From Acinetobacter rudis (GTDB taxonomy: Bacteria > Pseudomonadota > Gammaproteobacteria > Pseudomonadales > Moraxellaceae): a DNA stretch of 64,000 nucleotides. The translations under genes were made by a program, and so were the position numbers. The notes under the pieces were generated by a model. It had not been told where the DNA came from. It saw nothing but the letters and a program-made list of their open reading frames with translations, and ran no database searches. Where the stretch lies: contig NZ_BBRX01000023.1 in NCBI RefSeq assembly GCF_000829675.1, forward strand, positions 51,403 through 115,402, read 5' to 3'. Below are positions 29,023 through 41,806 of the stretch, piece after piece (positions within the stretch are counted from its first letter, which is position 1; the number at the start of each line of letters is the position of its first letter).

Positions 29023-29376
29023 CTAAGTAATATCCAGATTGTCATTAGACACTTCATTAATTTTTTGATAATTCCTGCCCCAATCATTCATCATTTCCAG
29101 TATAGGTTGCAATGAAAAACCTAATTCGGTCAGCTCATATTCCACTCTAGGCGGAACTTCTGGATAAATTGTTCGTAAAATCACACCATCACACTCTAAC
29201 TCACGCAGTTGTAAAGTGAGCATTCGCTGGGTTACAGAAGGAATTGAATGCGCCAATTGCATAAAACGCATCTTTCCTAAAAGTAAACGGAATAAAATAA
29301 TCGGTTTCCAAGTTCCGCCAATAACACTCAACGTTGTTTCTACTGCACAACCACTTTTACTGGTTATTTTTTTCAT
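29023..29376 (-). CDS. HxlR family transcriptional regulator
   Basis: This 117-residue winged-helix protein has the family markers CAVETTLSVIGGTWKPIILFRLL, with an N-terminal cysteine at residue 10 that in HxlR relatives senses oxidants or aldehydes, then VTQRMLTLQLRELECDGVILR and YPEVPPRVEYELTELG. It is divergent from the oxidoreductase at 29570, its probable target. Confidence 0.92.
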   Translation of the reverse strand: MKKITSKSGCAVETTLSVIGGTWKPIILFRLLLGKMRFMQLAHSIPSVTQRMLTLQLRELECDGVILRTIYPEVPPRVEYELTELGFSLQPILEMMNDWGRNYQKINEVSNDNLDIT

Positions 29377-29429
29377 TCATTTACCTGAGAGTTAAACTGG
29401 ATAATTTAAGATTAATTTATCGCGTTACT

Positions 29430-29460
29430 TACATTTTTGATAGTACAAGCTAAAAATGTA
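29430..29460. promoter_or_regulatory. Inverted repeat, candidate HxlR operator
   Basis: TACATTTTT at 29430-29438 is repeated inverted as AAAAATGTA at 29452-29460, in the 190-base gap between the HxlR gene and the divergent oxidoreductase. Position and symmetry fit a dimeric regulator site; this is inference. Confidence 0.4.
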
Positions 29461-29569
29461 CGTTCTTGTGACGAAGTAGCTAAAGTGCATAATAGTTACT
29501 TAGTATTCATATTACAGTCGTAGTCTGATACTAATATTTTAGATGACTCAGTGATAATAGGCCTTATTT

Positions 29570-30577
29570 ATGAAAGCAATAAAGTTAAAAAAACCAGGTG
29601 GCTTCGACAATCTACAATCGGTAGAAATTCCTTCGATTGCAGCGCCCCAAGAAGGTGAAATTCAAGTCAAAATACATGCCAATTCCTTAAACTTTCATGA
29701 TTTACTCGTTGTTCGTGGTGATTCTCCTTCAACAGATGGCCGAATTCCAATGTCAGATGGAGCTGGGGTCGTCACTGCAATAGGCACAGGTGTTACAGAG
29801 TTTTCCGTAGGGGATCATGTGGTCTCGTGTTTTTTCCCGACATGGCAAAATGGTCCAGCAACATTATCTAATTTTGAAACAGTACCAGGTGACGGTATAA
29901 ATGGTTATGCCGTAGAAAGTATCAATGCTCCAAGCACCTCATTTACACATGCACCTAAACATTATAATCATGAGGAAGCCGCTACACTAACCACAGCGGG
30001 TCTAACCGCATGGAGAGCATTGGTTGTCAATGGGAAAATAAAAGCGGGTGATACAGTCTTGATACTCGGCACGGGAGGTGTTTCTATTTTTGCATTACAA
30101 ATTGCAAAGTCATTGGGCGCAAAAGTGATTGCAACCACATCTACTGAACATAAAAAAGAAAAATTAATCGCTCTTGGAGCAGATCATGTCATTAATTATA
30201 ATGATGAAAAAAACTGGGGAAATGCCGTACTCGCACTCACCCATGGTTCTGGAGTAGATGTTGTTGTTGAAGTGGGTGGACCTGCTACATTAGCCCAATC
30301 CATTCGTGCATGTAAAGTTGGTGGTCATATTGCGTTAATCGGTGTTCTCACTGGCCGTTCTGGCGAAGTCCCAACAATGGAGTTAATGGCGAAACAAATT
30401 ACGCTGCAAGGTATTATTGTTGGGAGTAGAGAACAACAGCAAGAGATGATCAATGCTTTAAATACCTTTAACTGGAAACCGATCATTGATTCTACATTTT
30501 CAATTGATCAACTTTCAGAAGCTTTTAAATATCAAGAGTCTGGCAAGCACTTTGGAAAAATTTGCGTCCGTCATTAA
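29570..30577 (+). CDS. Zinc-independent MDR family alcohol dehydrogenase / quinone reductase
   Basis: This 335-residue medium-chain reductase has a GroES-like N-terminal half (NSLNFHDLLVVRGD, PMSDGAGVVTAIGTGV) and a Rossmann half with LGTGGVSIFALQIAKSLGAKVIATT near residues 165-190. The classical zinc-ligand residues are not evident, so it is probably a zinc-free NADPH-dependent reductase of quinones or reactive carbonyls. The divergent HxlR regulator suggests induction by electrophiles. Confidence 0.85.
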   Translation: MKAIKLKKPGGFDNLQSVEIPSIAAPQEGEIQVKIHANSLNFHDLLVVRGDSPSTDGRIPMSDGAGVVTAIGTGVTEFSVGDHVVSCFFPTWQNGPATLSNFETVPGDGINGYAVESINAPSTSFTHAPKHYNHEEAATLTTAGLTAWRALVVNGKIKAGDTVLILGTGGVSIFALQIAKSLGAKVIATTSTEHKKEKLIALGADHVINYNDEKNWGNAVLALTHGSGVDVVVEVGGPATLAQSIRACKVGGHIALIGVLTGRSGEVPTMELMAKQITLQGIIVGSREQQQEMINALNTFNWKPIIDSTFSIDQLSEAFKYQESGKHFGKICVRH

Positions 30578-30959
30578 ATTGTTTTATTTCTCGATCAATC
30601 AGCGAGTTATTTTTACATCACGAAGTAAAATTATTTTCTGATTTCTCGAAATTGATATTCTTCTGAACACTTCTCCATTAAGCAGTACCCTTCAAATTAG
30701 GCACTAGGCTTCTCATTTGAAGGGTACAGATTTTATTCGTACAGATCGAACTTTAATGTAGCTGCTATTTTTGGCTAGGAATCACACATTGCTGCAATAG
30801 ATAAAACGCTAAAGTAGAACGTTTCATCAAGCACCTCTAACACTCAGCCTCAAAAAACTAACAATTCAGCACAATATCCTGATATTCCTTGACAGTTTTT
30901 CCATTTTTATCACTTATGCTTGGTACTATTATTACTTAATTACTAAAAGCGTGATCCAA
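30578..30959. other. Intergenic region with a hairpin and the ycgJ-like promoter area
   Basis: This 380-base gap holds one clear inverted repeat (30685-30697 with 30715-30727), probably the terminator of the upstream oxidoreductase although it lies 107 bases after its stop. No convincing coding frame was seen on either strand. The last 60 bases presumably hold the promoter of the next gene. Confidence 0.5.
30685..30737 (+). terminator. Hairpin, probable terminator
   Basis: GTACCCTTCAAAT at 30685-30697 pairs perfectly with 30715-30727 across a 17-base loop, and is followed by a T-rich stretch. It lies downstream of the MDR gene. Confidence 0.6.
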
Positions 30960-31313
30960 ATGAAAAAATTATCTCTAATTCTTGCTAGCGGTTTAGTTCT
31001 AATGAGTGCTACAAGCTTCGCTAAAACTACAAATGCACTCAAGTCTCCTGCTACGGGAGTGGTCTGTGACAAATATATCTGTGCTGATCAAAAAGGTGTT
31101 TCTAAAACCTTAACAACTCAATATCTTGGTAAAAAACAGGCCAATAAAGCCTTTTCACAAGGCGAATTTGATACTACTCAATTTACCTTTGCCAATGGTG
31201 TATTTTGTGACACCAAAACGCAACTTTGCCACGTTGACCGTTATTTTGAAGGCGAAAATCAAAGAAGTGCTGTTGAACCGAAAACAACTAAACTTTTATT
31301 CCCTAAAAAATAA
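30960..31313 (+). CDS. YcgJ family secreted protein
   Basis: This 117-residue protein starts at the ATG at 30960 (MKKLSLILASGLVL, signal peptide cleaved after about SFA); a GTG nine bases upstream is less likely. The mature part has the conserved TGVVCDKYICADQKGVS, SQGEFD and FANGVFCDTKTQLCHVDRY, four cysteines that could form two disulfides, as in E. coli YcgJ and the related Fels-1 prophage-like family. Periplasmic; function unknown. Confidence 0.75.
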   Translation: MKKLSLILASGLVLMSATSFAKTTNALKSPATGVVCDKYICADQKGVSKTLTTQYLGKKQANKAFSQGEFDTTQFTFANGVFCDTKTQLCHVDRYFEGENQRSAVEPKTTKLLFPKK

Positions 31314-31364
31314 TGCCCAATAACAATTGAAGTTTTTATTCTATAACAGATAGTTGGCATATTT

Positions 31365-32690
31365 ATGAGTACATTAATTTCTTCAACCACTCATGAACAA
31401 TTACCTATTATTGTTGTGGGTGCTGGTACAGCCGGTCTAAGCTGTGCCAAGACATTACAAGAAGCGGGTAAAAAGGTTCTTATTCTTGAAGCCCGATCAC
31501 GTATAGGTGGCCGTATTCATTCAACCCAACAACATGTGGCATTTGATCTCGGTGCCTCATGGATTCACGGTATTGAAGAAAATCCAATTTGGGACATCAC
31601 CCAACAAAATCATATCAATACAACGGTGTTTAACTACATTGATTCTGATTTTTATCATGCAGATGGCCGTATTTTTTCGGAACTTGAACAACAGACTGTG
31701 GTGCAATACTTAGAACGAATTGAACAAGGTTTTAGCACCAGTCAGGCTGCTAATGCTGCTCTTGCACTCGAAGAAATCCTGATTCAATTACAAGCACCGA
31801 ATAACAGCTTCACTAAATCACAGCTAGATGATTTGGCTCGAATTTATTTTGAACGTTTTGCCAATGATCCTTTTGCGACGACACTTACCCAGCTCTCTAC
31901 ACATTTTGCTGATTACGAAGGCTATTTTTCTGGGGATGAAGTTATTTTTCCAGCAGGCTATAGCCAAGTTATTGATGTACTTGCTAAAGATCTAGAAATT
32001 AGCTGCAACGTACAGATTCAACAAATTATTCGCCATGCTGAATATGTTGAGTTGATCAATCAACATGGTCACGCATATCAAGCAAAACAAGTCATTGTTA
32101 CTGTTCCCTTAGGTGTTCTCAAAAAAAATGTGATTGATTTCCAACCTGACCTACCTCAGTCATTGCAGCAAACGATTGCACAATATGGTTTTGGCTCGTT
32201 CAACAAGGTTTTTATTGAGCTTGAACATGCACTCCCCTTGCATAAGAACTCTTTGCAAGAACAGAAAAGTATTTTCTACTTCCACGATCAAGTTTGTTAT
32301 AACCTTTTAGATCTTTTCTTTGTTTATCAAAAGCCTGTTTACCTACTTCTGTTCGGTGGTCCACAATCCGAATGGATTGATCAGGCTACAGATGAAGCAG
32401 TATGGCAACTTATTCGCAGTAGTCTTGTGGATAACTTCGCAGATATCCCCACACAGCCAAAAACACTGCACATCACACGTTGGGGCAGTGACCCTTATAG
32501 TTATGGTAGCTTTAGCTTTCCAATGCCAGAACATAATGCAAGCTTGAGCCAAACATTTCAGCAGTCAATTGACCAACAATTATATTTTGCAGGTGAGCAC
32601 TGCCAGCATAGCTTTGCAGGTACGGTACATGGCGCCTATATCAGTGGCCAAGAAACGGCGCAACTGTTATTGCAAGATTTAGTAGATTAA
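31365..32690 (+). CDS. Flavin-dependent amine oxidase (monoamine/polyamine oxidase family)
   Basis: This 441-residue protein has an FAD Rossmann motif VVGAGTAGLSCAKTLQEAG (residues 17-35), LEARSRIGGRI right after it, FDLGASWIHG, and a C-terminal FAGEHCQHSFAGTVHGAYISG that closes the FAD site. This matches amine oxidases that deaminate polyamines or aromatic amines. No signal peptide was seen. It follows ycgJ by 51 bases and could share its transcript, though no link in function is evident. Confidence 0.88.
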   Translation: MSTLISSTTHEQLPIIVVGAGTAGLSCAKTLQEAGKKVLILEARSRIGGRIHSTQQHVAFDLGASWIHGIEENPIWDITQQNHINTTVFNYIDSDFYHADGRIFSELEQQTVVQYLERIEQGFSTSQAANAALALEEILIQLQAPNNSFTKSQLDDLARIYFERFANDPFATTLTQLSTHFADYEGYFSGDEVIFPAGYSQVIDVLAKDLEISCNVQIQQIIRHAEYVELINQHGHAYQAKQVIVTVPLGVLKKNVIDFQPDLPQSLQQTIAQYGFGSFNKVFIELEHALPLHKNSLQEQKSIFYFHDQVCYNLLDLFFVYQKPVYLLLFGGPQSEWIDQATDEAVWQLIRSSLVDNFADIPTQPKTLHITRWGSDPYSYGSFSFPMPEHNASLSQTFQQSIDQQLYFAGEHCQHSFAGTVHGAYISGQETAQLLLQDLVD

Positions 32691-32738
32691 AAATAGTGTA
32701 TTGCCTTTCGCAGCATATGTTTTTCATTTCTATAGATA

Positions 32739-32773
32739 AAAAAACCCACTACATGATGTAGTGGGCTTTTTTA
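32739..32773. terminator. Bidirectional terminator between the amine oxidase and gltD
   Basis: CCCACTACAT at 32745-32754 pairs with 32756-32765, flanked by an A-run on the left and a T-run on the right. It serves the two convergent genes. Confidence 0.9.
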
Positions 32774-32786
32774 AAGATTAAATGAA

Positions 32787-34254
<1,468 letters not shown>

Positions 34255-34279
34255 CTGCCTGAAATTTTGAGTCGTAAAA

Positions 34280-37200
34280 TTATTGAGGATCGGCCTGAGT
34301 AGTTTTTAGCAAAGTCTGTAAATTTGCCGCTTTAGGTTTGACTAGCCAGAACTTACGGCTGTAATAGTCAAATTCATTGCGGATTTTATACGCCCAAGCA
34401 CTGCCCGTTTCAGTAATATGTTCATCCAAAATACGACCCAAGAATTCTTTATGCTCTTCCATCGCTTCAGTCGAAATACGATTCAGCTCAATCAATTCAT
34501 GGTTGTAATGATCTACGAAATCATTGTCTAAATCGAGTACATAAGCAAAACCACCGGTCATGCCTGCACCAAAGTTATGCCCCACTTTACCCAGTACAGT
34601 TACAATTCCGCCTGTCATATATTCGCAGCAATGATCGCCTGCACCTTCAATGACCGCAAAAGCACCAGAGTTACGAACTGCAAAGCGTTCACCTGCTGTA
34701 CCCGCTGCAAATAATTTACCGCCAGTTGCACCATATAAACAGGTATTACCAATAATCGCAGTCAATTGTGTTTGGAATGGTGAACCTTTTGGTGGGAAAA
34801 TTGAGACACGACCACCCGCCATACCTTTACCGACATAGTCATTGGCATCGCCTTCAAGTTTGATGTGTAAGCCACCAGCATTCCACACCCCAAGTGATTG
34901 ACCTGCTGTACCCATCAAGTTCATTTTGATTGGATGTGCTTCCATACTCAGGTTGCCATAACGACGTGCGATCTCACCTGAAATACGTGCACCAATCGAA
35001 CGATCACAGTTACTTACACGATAATGAAACTCCCCACCTGAACTTGATTCAAGTGCAGGTAACATCTCAGCAACCATCTGTTCAGCTAAGACACCTTTGT
35101 CAAATGGTGCATTGCCCTGAACTTGACAATACTGTGCTTTACCTTCAGCAGCAGGATGCGATTGCAATAATGCTGATAAATCAAGGTGTGCATGTTTTTC
35201 AGTGTCGCCTGGCAGGATTTCCAATAAATCCGTACGACCAATTAAATCTTTAAGGCTTGATACACCTAAGGCAGCTAACCATTCACGTGTTTCTTCTGCA
35301 ATAAAGTGGAAGAAATTAATCAACATTTCAGGTTCGCCAATATAGTGGCTATCACGCAGATGATCTTGCTGTGTTGCTACACCAGTGGCACAGTTATTGA
35401 GGTGGCAAATACGTAGATATTTACAACCCAAAGCAATCATTGGTGTTGAACCAAAACCAAAACTTTCCGCCCCTAAAATCGCAGCCTTAACGACATCAAG
35501 ACCAGTTTTCAAACCACCATCGGTTTGTACACGTACTTTGCCTCGTAAGTCATTGACACGTAAAGCTTGATGCGCTTCAGATAAACCAAGCTCCCAAGGT
35601 GAACCCGCATGATGAATCGAAGACAATGGTGATGCAGCTGTACCGCCGTCATAACCTGAAATCGTAATAAAATCAGCATATGCCTTAGCTACCCCAGCAG
35701 CAATGGTTCCCACACCAGGTTCAGACACGAGCTTCACAGAGACCATAGCTTTAGGATTGACTTGTTTTAAGTCAAAGATAAGCTGAGATAAATCTTCAAT
35801 CGAATAGATATCATGGTGTGGTGGTGGAGAAATGAGGGTCACTCCAGGCACTGAATAACGTAAACGCGCAATCAGACCATTGACCTTACCACCCGGCAAC
35901 TGACCACCTTCACCCGGCTTAGCCCCTTGTGCGACTTTAATTTGCAATACTTCAGCTGAAGTTAAATAAGCAGGTGTCACACCAAAACGGCCTGAGGCAA
36001 TTTGCTTAATTTTAGAATTACGAATCGTGCCATAACGCGCAGGATCTTCGCCTCCCTCACCAGAGTTAGAGCGGCCACCGATGGTGTTCATCGCAATCGC
36101 AATTGCTTCATGTGCTTCAGGTGAAAGTGCTCCCAAAGACATCCCCGCTGAGTCAAAGCGCGGCAAGATATCGTCAACAGACTCAACTTGATCAAGTGCA
36201 ATCGATTGATCTGTTTTAATTTTAAATAAATCACGAATCGTAGCAATTGGACGTGTATTGACTAACTCTGCATAAGCTTTAAAGTCAGTGTAGTCGCCGC
36301 TGCGCACTGCTTTGTGCAATGCATTGATAACTTCAGGGTTAAATGCATGATATTCCTTGTCAAAGACAAATTTAAGCAATCCGCCCTGATCAATAGGCTT
36401 ACGTAATTTCCATGCAATTTCAGCTAATTTTTTCTGATCATTTTCAAGATCTGTAAAAGTCGCACCTTGAATTCGGCTCGGCACACCACTAAAACACAAA
36501 TCAACGACTTCTGAAGATAAGCCGACCGCTTCGAATAACTGACCGCCACGATAAGATGCAACAGTCGAGATCCCCATTTTTGATAAAACTTTAAGCAGCC
36601 CTTTTTCAATGCCTTTACGGAAGTTGGCCTGTGCATGGATTGGATCACCCAATAGCTCACCTTTGGCAATCAAATCATTGATCACGTCATAAGCCAAGTA
36701 TGGATAAATCGCAGTCGCACCAAATCCTAAGATCACAGCAAACTGATGCGGATCACGTGCTAAAGCTGTTTCAACAATGATATTGGCATCAGTACGCAGC
36801 CCCTGTTGAATCAAATGATGATGCACAGCCCCTGTTGCCATCAAAGCATTGGCTGGTAAATACCCTTCACGGATTTTCTTATCAGATAAAACCAATAAAG
36901 TTTTACCATCACGAATCGCTTGAGCTGCTGTTTGACAAATGCGTTGAATCGCAGCTTGCAAGCCTTCGTCTTCTGCATAGTTCAAATCAATATCAGCAAT
37001 TTCATAACCCGCACGCCCTAGTGTACGAATCTGGTGCATTTTTGAATTAGACAGTACAGGACTAGAAATAATTAGACGATCTGCATGTTCTGGACCTTGT
37101 TCAAATACATTTTGCTCACGGCCAAGACAGGTTTCTAAAGACATCACGATCGATTCACGTAAAGGATCGATTGGTGGGTTGGTCACCTGTGCAAACTGTT

Positions 37201-38758
37201 GACGGAAATAGTCCGATACATGACGAACTTGGCGTGAAAGCACAGCCATAGGTGTGTCATCGCCCATTGAGCCTACAGCTTCTTGACCGCTTTCTGCGAT
37301 TGGACGTAATAATTGATCACGTTCTTCAAAAGTGACCATGAACATTTTTTGTGCAGACTTAAGTGCATCGCCTTTTAAGCCTTGATCACATAAATATTCT
37401 TCAAGTTCTGGACTACCTTGCACGCGAATCGAATTCAATCGAAGCCATTCACGATATGGACGCATTTTTTTCAGGTGATTGCTGACATCTTCAGTATCCA
37501 GCATTTTCCCAGTCAGTGTATCAACCACCAAGATTTGACCTGGACCGACACGACCTTTTGAAATCACGTCTTCAGGCTCATAGCCCCAAACACCAATTTC
37601 TGAAGCCAAGGTAATATAGCCATTTTTAGTGATTACCCAACGTGCAGGACGTAAGCCATTACGGTCAAGCATACAAATTGCATGACGACCATCTTGAATC
37701 ACTAAACCCGCAGGACCATCCCATGCTTCCATATGTTTAGAGTTAAACTCATAAAATGCACGCAAGTCAGCATCAAGTGTTTCCACGTTTTGCCATGCTG
37801 GTGGAACTAACATGCGAAGGGCACGAAATAGATCCATACCCCCACCAACCAAGATTTCAAGCATATTATCTAGACTTGATGAATCAGAGCCAGTACGGTT
37901 AACGATTGGATTTAACTCAGTTAATCCTGGTAATAAAGGGTTCGCAAATTTTGGTGTACGCGCCATCGCCCAATTACGGTTTGCAGTAATTGTGTTGATT
38001 TCACCGTTATGCGCCACATAACGAAACGGCTGAGCCAAAGGCCACCGTGGCAAAGTATTGGTAGAGAAACGTTGATGAAACACCACAATATGTGAAGCTA
38101 ATCGCTCATCAGCCAAATCAGTATAAAAATCTGCAATTGCCTCAGGCATCATCAAACCTTTATAGCTAATCACAGTTGAACAAAGCGTTGTCACATAAAA
38201 AAGTGGATCTTGTGTCAGTTGTTGTTCTGCACGACGACGTGCAAGGAATAACTTACGGTTGAACTCAACCTCAGTCACACCCATTGGACAATTTACAATG
38301 ATTTGCTCAAAAACAGGCAAAGACTGTAAGGCAATTTCACCTAAGGCAGCATTATTTGTTGGCACTTCACGCCATGCCAATACTCTTAGACCTTCAGTCT
38401 CAATTTCTTTATTTAAAATAGATTTTGCATGTGCAGCAAGTGCTGGGTCTACATTTAAGAACACCGTACCCACTGCAAAAATTTCACTTAAGGTAATATC
38501 GCTAAGCTTCTTGGCCTCTTCACGGAAAAATGCTTTTGGCATCGCCAACAGCAAACCACAACCATCTCCGGTTTTACCATCAGCAGCAATTCCGCCACGG
38601 TGGGTCATACAACTGAGACTGTGAATCGCCGTTTTAACCAAGTGATGACTCGCATCCCCTTGCATATGGGCGATTAATCCAAATCCGCAGTTATCTTTAA
38701 ATTCATCCGGTTGATATAAACCTTGGGGGGCTATAGTATTCGGCGATGGCATGTGCAT
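34280..38758 (-). CDS. gltB: Glutamate synthase large subunit
   Basis: This 1492-residue, full-length enzyme makes two glutamates from glutamine and 2-oxoglutarate. The N-terminal glutaminase nucleophile is C24 in DNCGFG, exposed after propeptide cleavage. The FMN/2-oxoglutarate domain has [15 protein letters not shown] and [11 protein letters not shown], and the 3Fe-4S cluster cysteines are in [15 protein letters not shown]. The C-terminal GXGXG beta-helix has repeats such as [10 protein letters not shown] and [16 protein letters not shown] precedes the ATG at 38758. Confidence 0.97.
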   Translation of the reverse strand: MHMPSPNTIAPQGLYQPDEFKDNCGFGLIAHMQGDASHHLVKTAIHSLSCMTHRGGIAADGKTGDGCGLLLAMPKAFFREEAKKLSDITLSEIFAVGTVFLNVDPALAAHAKSILNKEIETEGLRVLAWREVPTNNAALGEIALQSLPVFEQIIVNCPMGVTEVEFNRKLFLARRRAEQQLTQDPLFYVTTLCSTVISYKGLMMPEAIADFYTDLADERLASHIVVFHQRFSTNTLPRWPLAQPFRYVAHNGEINTITANRNWAMARTPKFANPLLPGLTELNPIVNRTGSDSSSLDNMLEILVGGGMDLFRALRMLVPPAWQNVETLDADLRAFYEFNSKHMEAWDGPAGLVIQDGRHAICMLDRNGLRPARWVITKNGYITLASEIGVWGYEPEDVISKGRVGPGQILVVDTLTGKMLDTEDVSNHLKKMRPYREWLRLNSIRVQGSPELEEYLCDQGLKGDALKSAQKMFMVTFEERDQLLRPIAESGQEAVGSMGDDTPMAVLSRQVRHVSDYFRQQFAQVTNPPIDPLRESIVMSLETCLGREQNVFEQGPEHADRLIISSPVLSNSKMHQIRTLGRAGYEIADIDLNYAEDEGLQAAIQRICQTAAQAIRDGKTLLVLSDKKIREGYLPANALMATGAVHHHLIQQGLRTDANIIVETALARDPHQFAVILGFGATAIYPYLAYDVINDLIAKGELLGDPIHAQANFRKGIEKGLLKVLSKMGISTVASYRGGQLFEAVGLSSEVVDLCFSGVPSRIQGATFTDLENDQKKLAEIAWKLRKPIDQGGLLKFVFDKEYHAFNPEVINALHKAVRSGDYTDFKAYAELVNTRPIATIRDLFKIKTDQSIALDQVESVDDILPRFDSAGMSLGALSPEAHEAIAIAMNTIGGRSNSGEGGEDPARYGTIRNSKIKQIASGRFGVTPAYLTSAEVLQIKVAQGAKPGEGGQLPGGKVNGLIARLRYSVPGVTLISPPPHHDIYSIEDLSQLIFDLKQVNPKAMVSVKLVSEPGVGTIAAGVAKAYADFITISGYDGGTAASPLSSIHHAGSPWELGLSEAHQALRVNDLRGKVRVQTDGGLKTGLDVVKAAILGAESFGFGSTPMIALGCKYLRICHLNNCATGVATQQDHLRDSHYIGEPEMLINFFHFIAEETREWLAALGVSSLKDLIGRTDLLEILPGDTEKHAHLDLSALLQSHPAAEGKAQYCQVQGNAPFDKGVLAEQMVAEMLPALESSSGGEFHYRVSNCDRSIGARISGEIARRYGNLSMEAHPIKMNLMGTAGQSLGVWNAGGLHIKLEGDANDYVGKGMAGGRVSIFPPKGSPFQTQLTAIIGNTCLYGATGGKLFAAGTAGERFAVRNSGAFAVIEGAGDHCCEYMTGGIVTVLGKVGHNFGAGMTGGFAYVLDLDNDFVDHYNHELIELNRISTEAMEEHKEFLGRILDEHITETGSAWAYKIRNEFDYYSRKFWLVKPKAANLQTLLKTTQADPQ

Positions 38759-39190
38759 AGCGTACCCTTATATTAGAGGCCCTAAAATAGAGCAAATCGT
38801 TTAGTATTTTACTTATGTATCATTACAGCGACAGTGAGACCGCTAAGTTTTAGTAAAGCATGAGTCGGACACTTTGCTGTAGTTTACATTCACTTTAATT
38901 GCAAACAGATTTTTCAAATTTTGCACTTATTTAAAGCAAGTAAAACTTCTTTAATTACACACCAATAGGCTTGACCGCGCCAAAACAGGGAGATTTCAGT
39001 CTATTAGCATTTTATAAATGCAAAATTGATGCCAACAAAATTAATCAATAAAGTCCGTTATTTTTTCGATATTAAATTGATTGAACACGATTAAATTTAA
39101 GTTATATCCAAAAAAATTGCACTTAGAAAGTGCAATTTAATAAAATAAGATAAATATGATGCGCTATTTTAGTACTTGAGAAATACGCAC
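38759..39190. other. Intergenic region upstream of gltB
   Basis: The 432 bases hold the gltB promoter area on the left and the terminator of the aroK-aroB-SPOR operon on the right (39110-39138). It is AT-rich and has no believable coding frame. I could not single out a promoter or a known regulator site. Confidence 0.5.
39110..39138 (-). terminator. Terminator of the pil-aro-SPOR operon
   Basis: AAATTGCACT at 39114-39123 pairs with 39129-39138 around a five-base loop. Read on the minus strand, the stem is followed by a run of T, placing an intrinsic terminator about 50 bases after the SPOR gene. Confidence 0.85.
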
Positions 39191-40045
39191 TCAGTTAAAT
39201 GGATCGATCGAATCTTGATTTCGTGGTGCAGCAGGTTTATCAGGACTATGTGACACGCTTGGTTTTGGTTCAGTTTTCGCTTTAGGTGCATCAACCACTG
39301 GAGCTGGTTTAGCTGCAGGCGTCGTTGCTGGTGCAGGCGCTGGCTTGGCTCTTACAGCCTCTGTCACGATCGTTGGTGCAGCGCGTATTTGAGCTAAAAC
39401 AGACTCATCAATGACTGGTAATGGTGCATTTCTTAAGTTAATTTCATAGATTTTCTGATGATTACCCATCTCTTCACTACCTAAGTCATTCACTAAACTT
39501 ACGTATTGCTTGAGTTGACGGACTTGAGGACGTACAGAACCTGGTAATTTCACATTAAGTTGATCCATTAACGGCTTAAAATCAGCTTGTTTCTTAAATA
39601 GACCATAGGCTAAGACATATTGTTCAGCCTGATTTTCACCACTTAAACGAAAATAAATAAAGTTCTTACGTTCAGGCTGACGCAGTAAAAAACTTTTAAT
39701 TACATCTTCTTCAGTTGCGCGGAACAACTCAATAGTCCAGCTTTTCTGATTGTCTTCAATAAAGCGTGTACCACGAAACTCTGGATCATGATTACCAGAA
39801 GCCACCACTCTGGTGGTGGTTTCCAATGGTCGAACTTCATCGCTGAGCACACCCAAGTCAGTACTTGCTGCAACCTTTTCAGGTTGAATCTGAACTTGAA
39901 CCTCTTCAATCGGCTCACTAACTTCAACTAATTTTGATTTATCTGTTATTGCCCAAAATATTAGTGCGCCGAATAGACAGCCCACGCCCCCAATCAACCA
40001 TACTGAGGATCTAATATTTTGCCAAATTGAATGAGATGCCAGCAT
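39191..40045 (-). CDS. Membrane-anchored SPOR-like protein (DamX-like position)
   Basis: This 284-residue protein has one N-terminal membrane helix (residues 14-32), a linker, a SPOR-like region at about residues 100-185 (SWTIELFRAT... EQYVLAYGLFKKQADFKPLMDQL), and a low-complexity Pro/Ala/Lys tail. The gene order aroK-aroB-SPOR protein matches aroK-aroB-damX of enterobacteria. SPOR domains bind denuded septal peptidoglycan, so a division role is likely. Unlike DamX, the SPOR-like part is central rather than at the very C-terminus. Confidence 0.7.
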   Translation of the reverse strand: MLASHSIWQNIRSSVWLIGGVGCLFGALIFWAITDKSKLVEVSEPIEEVQVQIQPEKVAASTDLGVLSDEVRPLETTTRVVASGNHDPEFRGTRFIEDNQKSWTIELFRATEEDVIKSFLLRQPERKNFIYFRLSGENQAEQYVLAYGLFKKQADFKPLMDQLNVKLPGSVRPQVRQLKQYVSLVNDLGSEEMGNHQKIYEINLRNAPLPVIDESVLAQIRAAPTIVTEAVRAKPAPAPATTPAAKPAPVVDAPKAKTEPKPSVSHSPDKPAAPRNQDSIDPFN

Positions 40046-40058
40046 GAAATAAAGATCC

Positions 40059-41159
40059 TTAACTTAAGTTCTGATTGGCTAATATAGCTTGATGCATATG
40101 TTCAACATCAAAGTCTTTATAGATTATAGCTTGACCAAGTCGTTTCAACAAAACTAATCGCAATTGACCATTTAATACTTTTTTATCATGTGACATATAA
40201 GCTAAAAACTCTGTCAATGGAATAGCCGGACAAGTTATCGGTAATTGTGCACGATTAATAATATTTTTAACGCGGTCTAGTTCTGCTTGACTAATCCAGC
40301 CCATACGCATCGACAAATCAGCTGCCATCACCATACCTGTTGCTACAGCTTCACCATGTAACCACTGTCCATAACCCAGATATGACTCGATAGCATGACC
40401 AAAAGTATGACCCAAATTCAATAAGGCACGTTCACCTTGTTCTTTTTCATCTGCTGCAACAATTCGTGCTTTATGTGCACAAGAGCGATAAACCGCTTCT
40501 GCCAATAAGTTGAGGTCACCTGCAACCAATTGTTCCATATGTTGTTCAAGCCAAACCAGAAAATCTAAGTCACCTAAAAGTGCATATTTAATGATCTCAG
40601 CCAAACCTGCTGAAAGTTCTCGTTTGTCTAATGTTTTTAGGTGCGACATATCGGCCAGCACCACTTGTGGTTGCTTAAATGCCCCAATCATGTTTTTACC
40701 AAGAGGATGATTGATTCCTGTTTTTCCGCCAACACTTGAATCAACCTGTGATAACAATGTCGTTGGAACTTGCACAAAATATACACCACGTTGGAAACAT
40801 GCTGCAGCAAAACCAGCCATATCACCAATCACACCACCGCCCAGCGCCAATACGGTGCAATCACGGTTAAAACCCGCGCCAAGTAAGGCATCAAAAATCA
40901 ATTGTAAATGTTCTATGTTTTTATATTTTTCACCATCAGGCAGCACACATGTCGCCAGATCCTTACCTAAACCTTGTAATGCACTGCTGTATTGGTCTAA
41001 ATAAAGTGAAGCCACTGTTGTATTAGTCACGATCATCACTTGCTTGCCCTGAATATAAGGTGCAAGTAATTGTGCAGTATCTAATTCACTGCCAATGAAA
41101 ATAGGATAACGACGATCGCCGAGTTCAACATGAAGTGTTTGCATGAGGTGTTGTGCCAT
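40059..41159 (-). CDS. aroB: 3-dehydroquinate synthase
   Basis: This 366-residue, full-length enzyme does the second step of the shikimate pathway. NAD-binding [17 protein letters not shown] lies near residues 104-120. [19 protein letters not shown] holds active-site residues, and the metal histidines are in [13 protein letters not shown] and LHGEAVATG. It lies 68 bases downstream of aroK and 13 bases upstream of the SPOR gene. Confidence 0.97.
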   Translation of the reverse strand: MAQHLMQTLHVELGDRRYPIFIGSELDTAQLLAPYIQGKQVMIVTNTTVASLYLDQYSSALQGLGKDLATCVLPDGEKYKNIEHLQLIFDALLGAGFNRDCTVLALGGGVIGDMAGFAAACFQRGVYFVQVPTTLLSQVDSSVGGKTGINHPLGKNMIGAFKQPQVVLADMSHLKTLDKRELSAGLAEIIKYALLGDLDFLVWLEQHMEQLVAGDLNLLAEAVYRSCAHKARIVAADEKEQGERALLNLGHTFGHAIESYLGYGQWLHGEAVATGMVMAADLSMRMGWISQAELDRVKNIINRAQLPITCPAIPLTEFLAYMSHDKKVLNGQLRLVLLKRLGQAIIYKDFDVEHMHQAILANQNLS

Positions 41160-41227
41160 TTCAAAAAATCCAAACCGTTCTCTAGATTAAACTAAAGAAC
41201 GGTTGTTTAAAAACAGATCATCACAGA

Positions 41228-41770
41228 TTATTTAATTTTCTTGTCAATGATCAGTTGCAAAATGCGCTGCGCTAAATCACGTGCAGCACCTTGATTTGTT
41301 TCAATAATATAATGTGCCACATCACGATAAAGCGGATCACGTACAGTAAGTAGACTGCTTAACTTTTCTGCGGGGTTCTCGACTTGCAATAATGGTCGAT
41401 TTTTATCACGATAAGTTCTTTGTAGTTGAATCTCTACAGGCGTATAAAGGTATATCACGATACCACGTTGTTTTAAGAACTCTCGATTTGCAGCTTGGGT
41501 TACAACCCCACCACCTGTTGCGAGTACAATACCACTCTTATTGGTTAACTCATCAATCACGGTGGTTTCGCGTTGCCTAAAACCGACTTCACCTTCTTTC
41601 TCAAAGATCCAAGGAATATTTGCCCCAGTTTTACGCTCAATTTCGTGGTCACTATCTAGGAACTGTCGGTCCAAAAAGTCAGCCAAATGGCGTCCTACCG
41701 TGGTCTTCCCTGCACCCATAGGTCCGACCAAATAAATATTGGGCAGACTGTTAAACTCTTTGCTTGGCAA
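41228..41770 (-). CDS. aroK: Shikimate kinase
   Basis: This 180-residue kinase has Walker A GPMGAGKTTVG (residues 17-27), the shikimate-binding DSDHEIE, GGGVV and the lid RDKNRPLL. It phosphorylates shikimate. It sits between pilQ and aroB on the same strand, the usual order in gamma-proteobacteria. Confidence 0.97.
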   Translation of the reverse strand: MPSKEFNSLPNIYLVGPMGAGKTTVGRHLADFLDRQFLDSDHEIERKTGANIPWIFEKEGEVGFRQRETTVIDELTNKSGIVLATGGGVVTQAANREFLKQRGIVIYLYTPVEIQLQRTYRDKNRPLLQVENPAEKLSSLLTVRDPLYRDVAHYIIETNQGAARDLAQRILQLIIDKKIK

Positions 41771-41806
41771 GGAGTCACCTATTCTATTGCTATGTTGAAA
41801 TCCATC

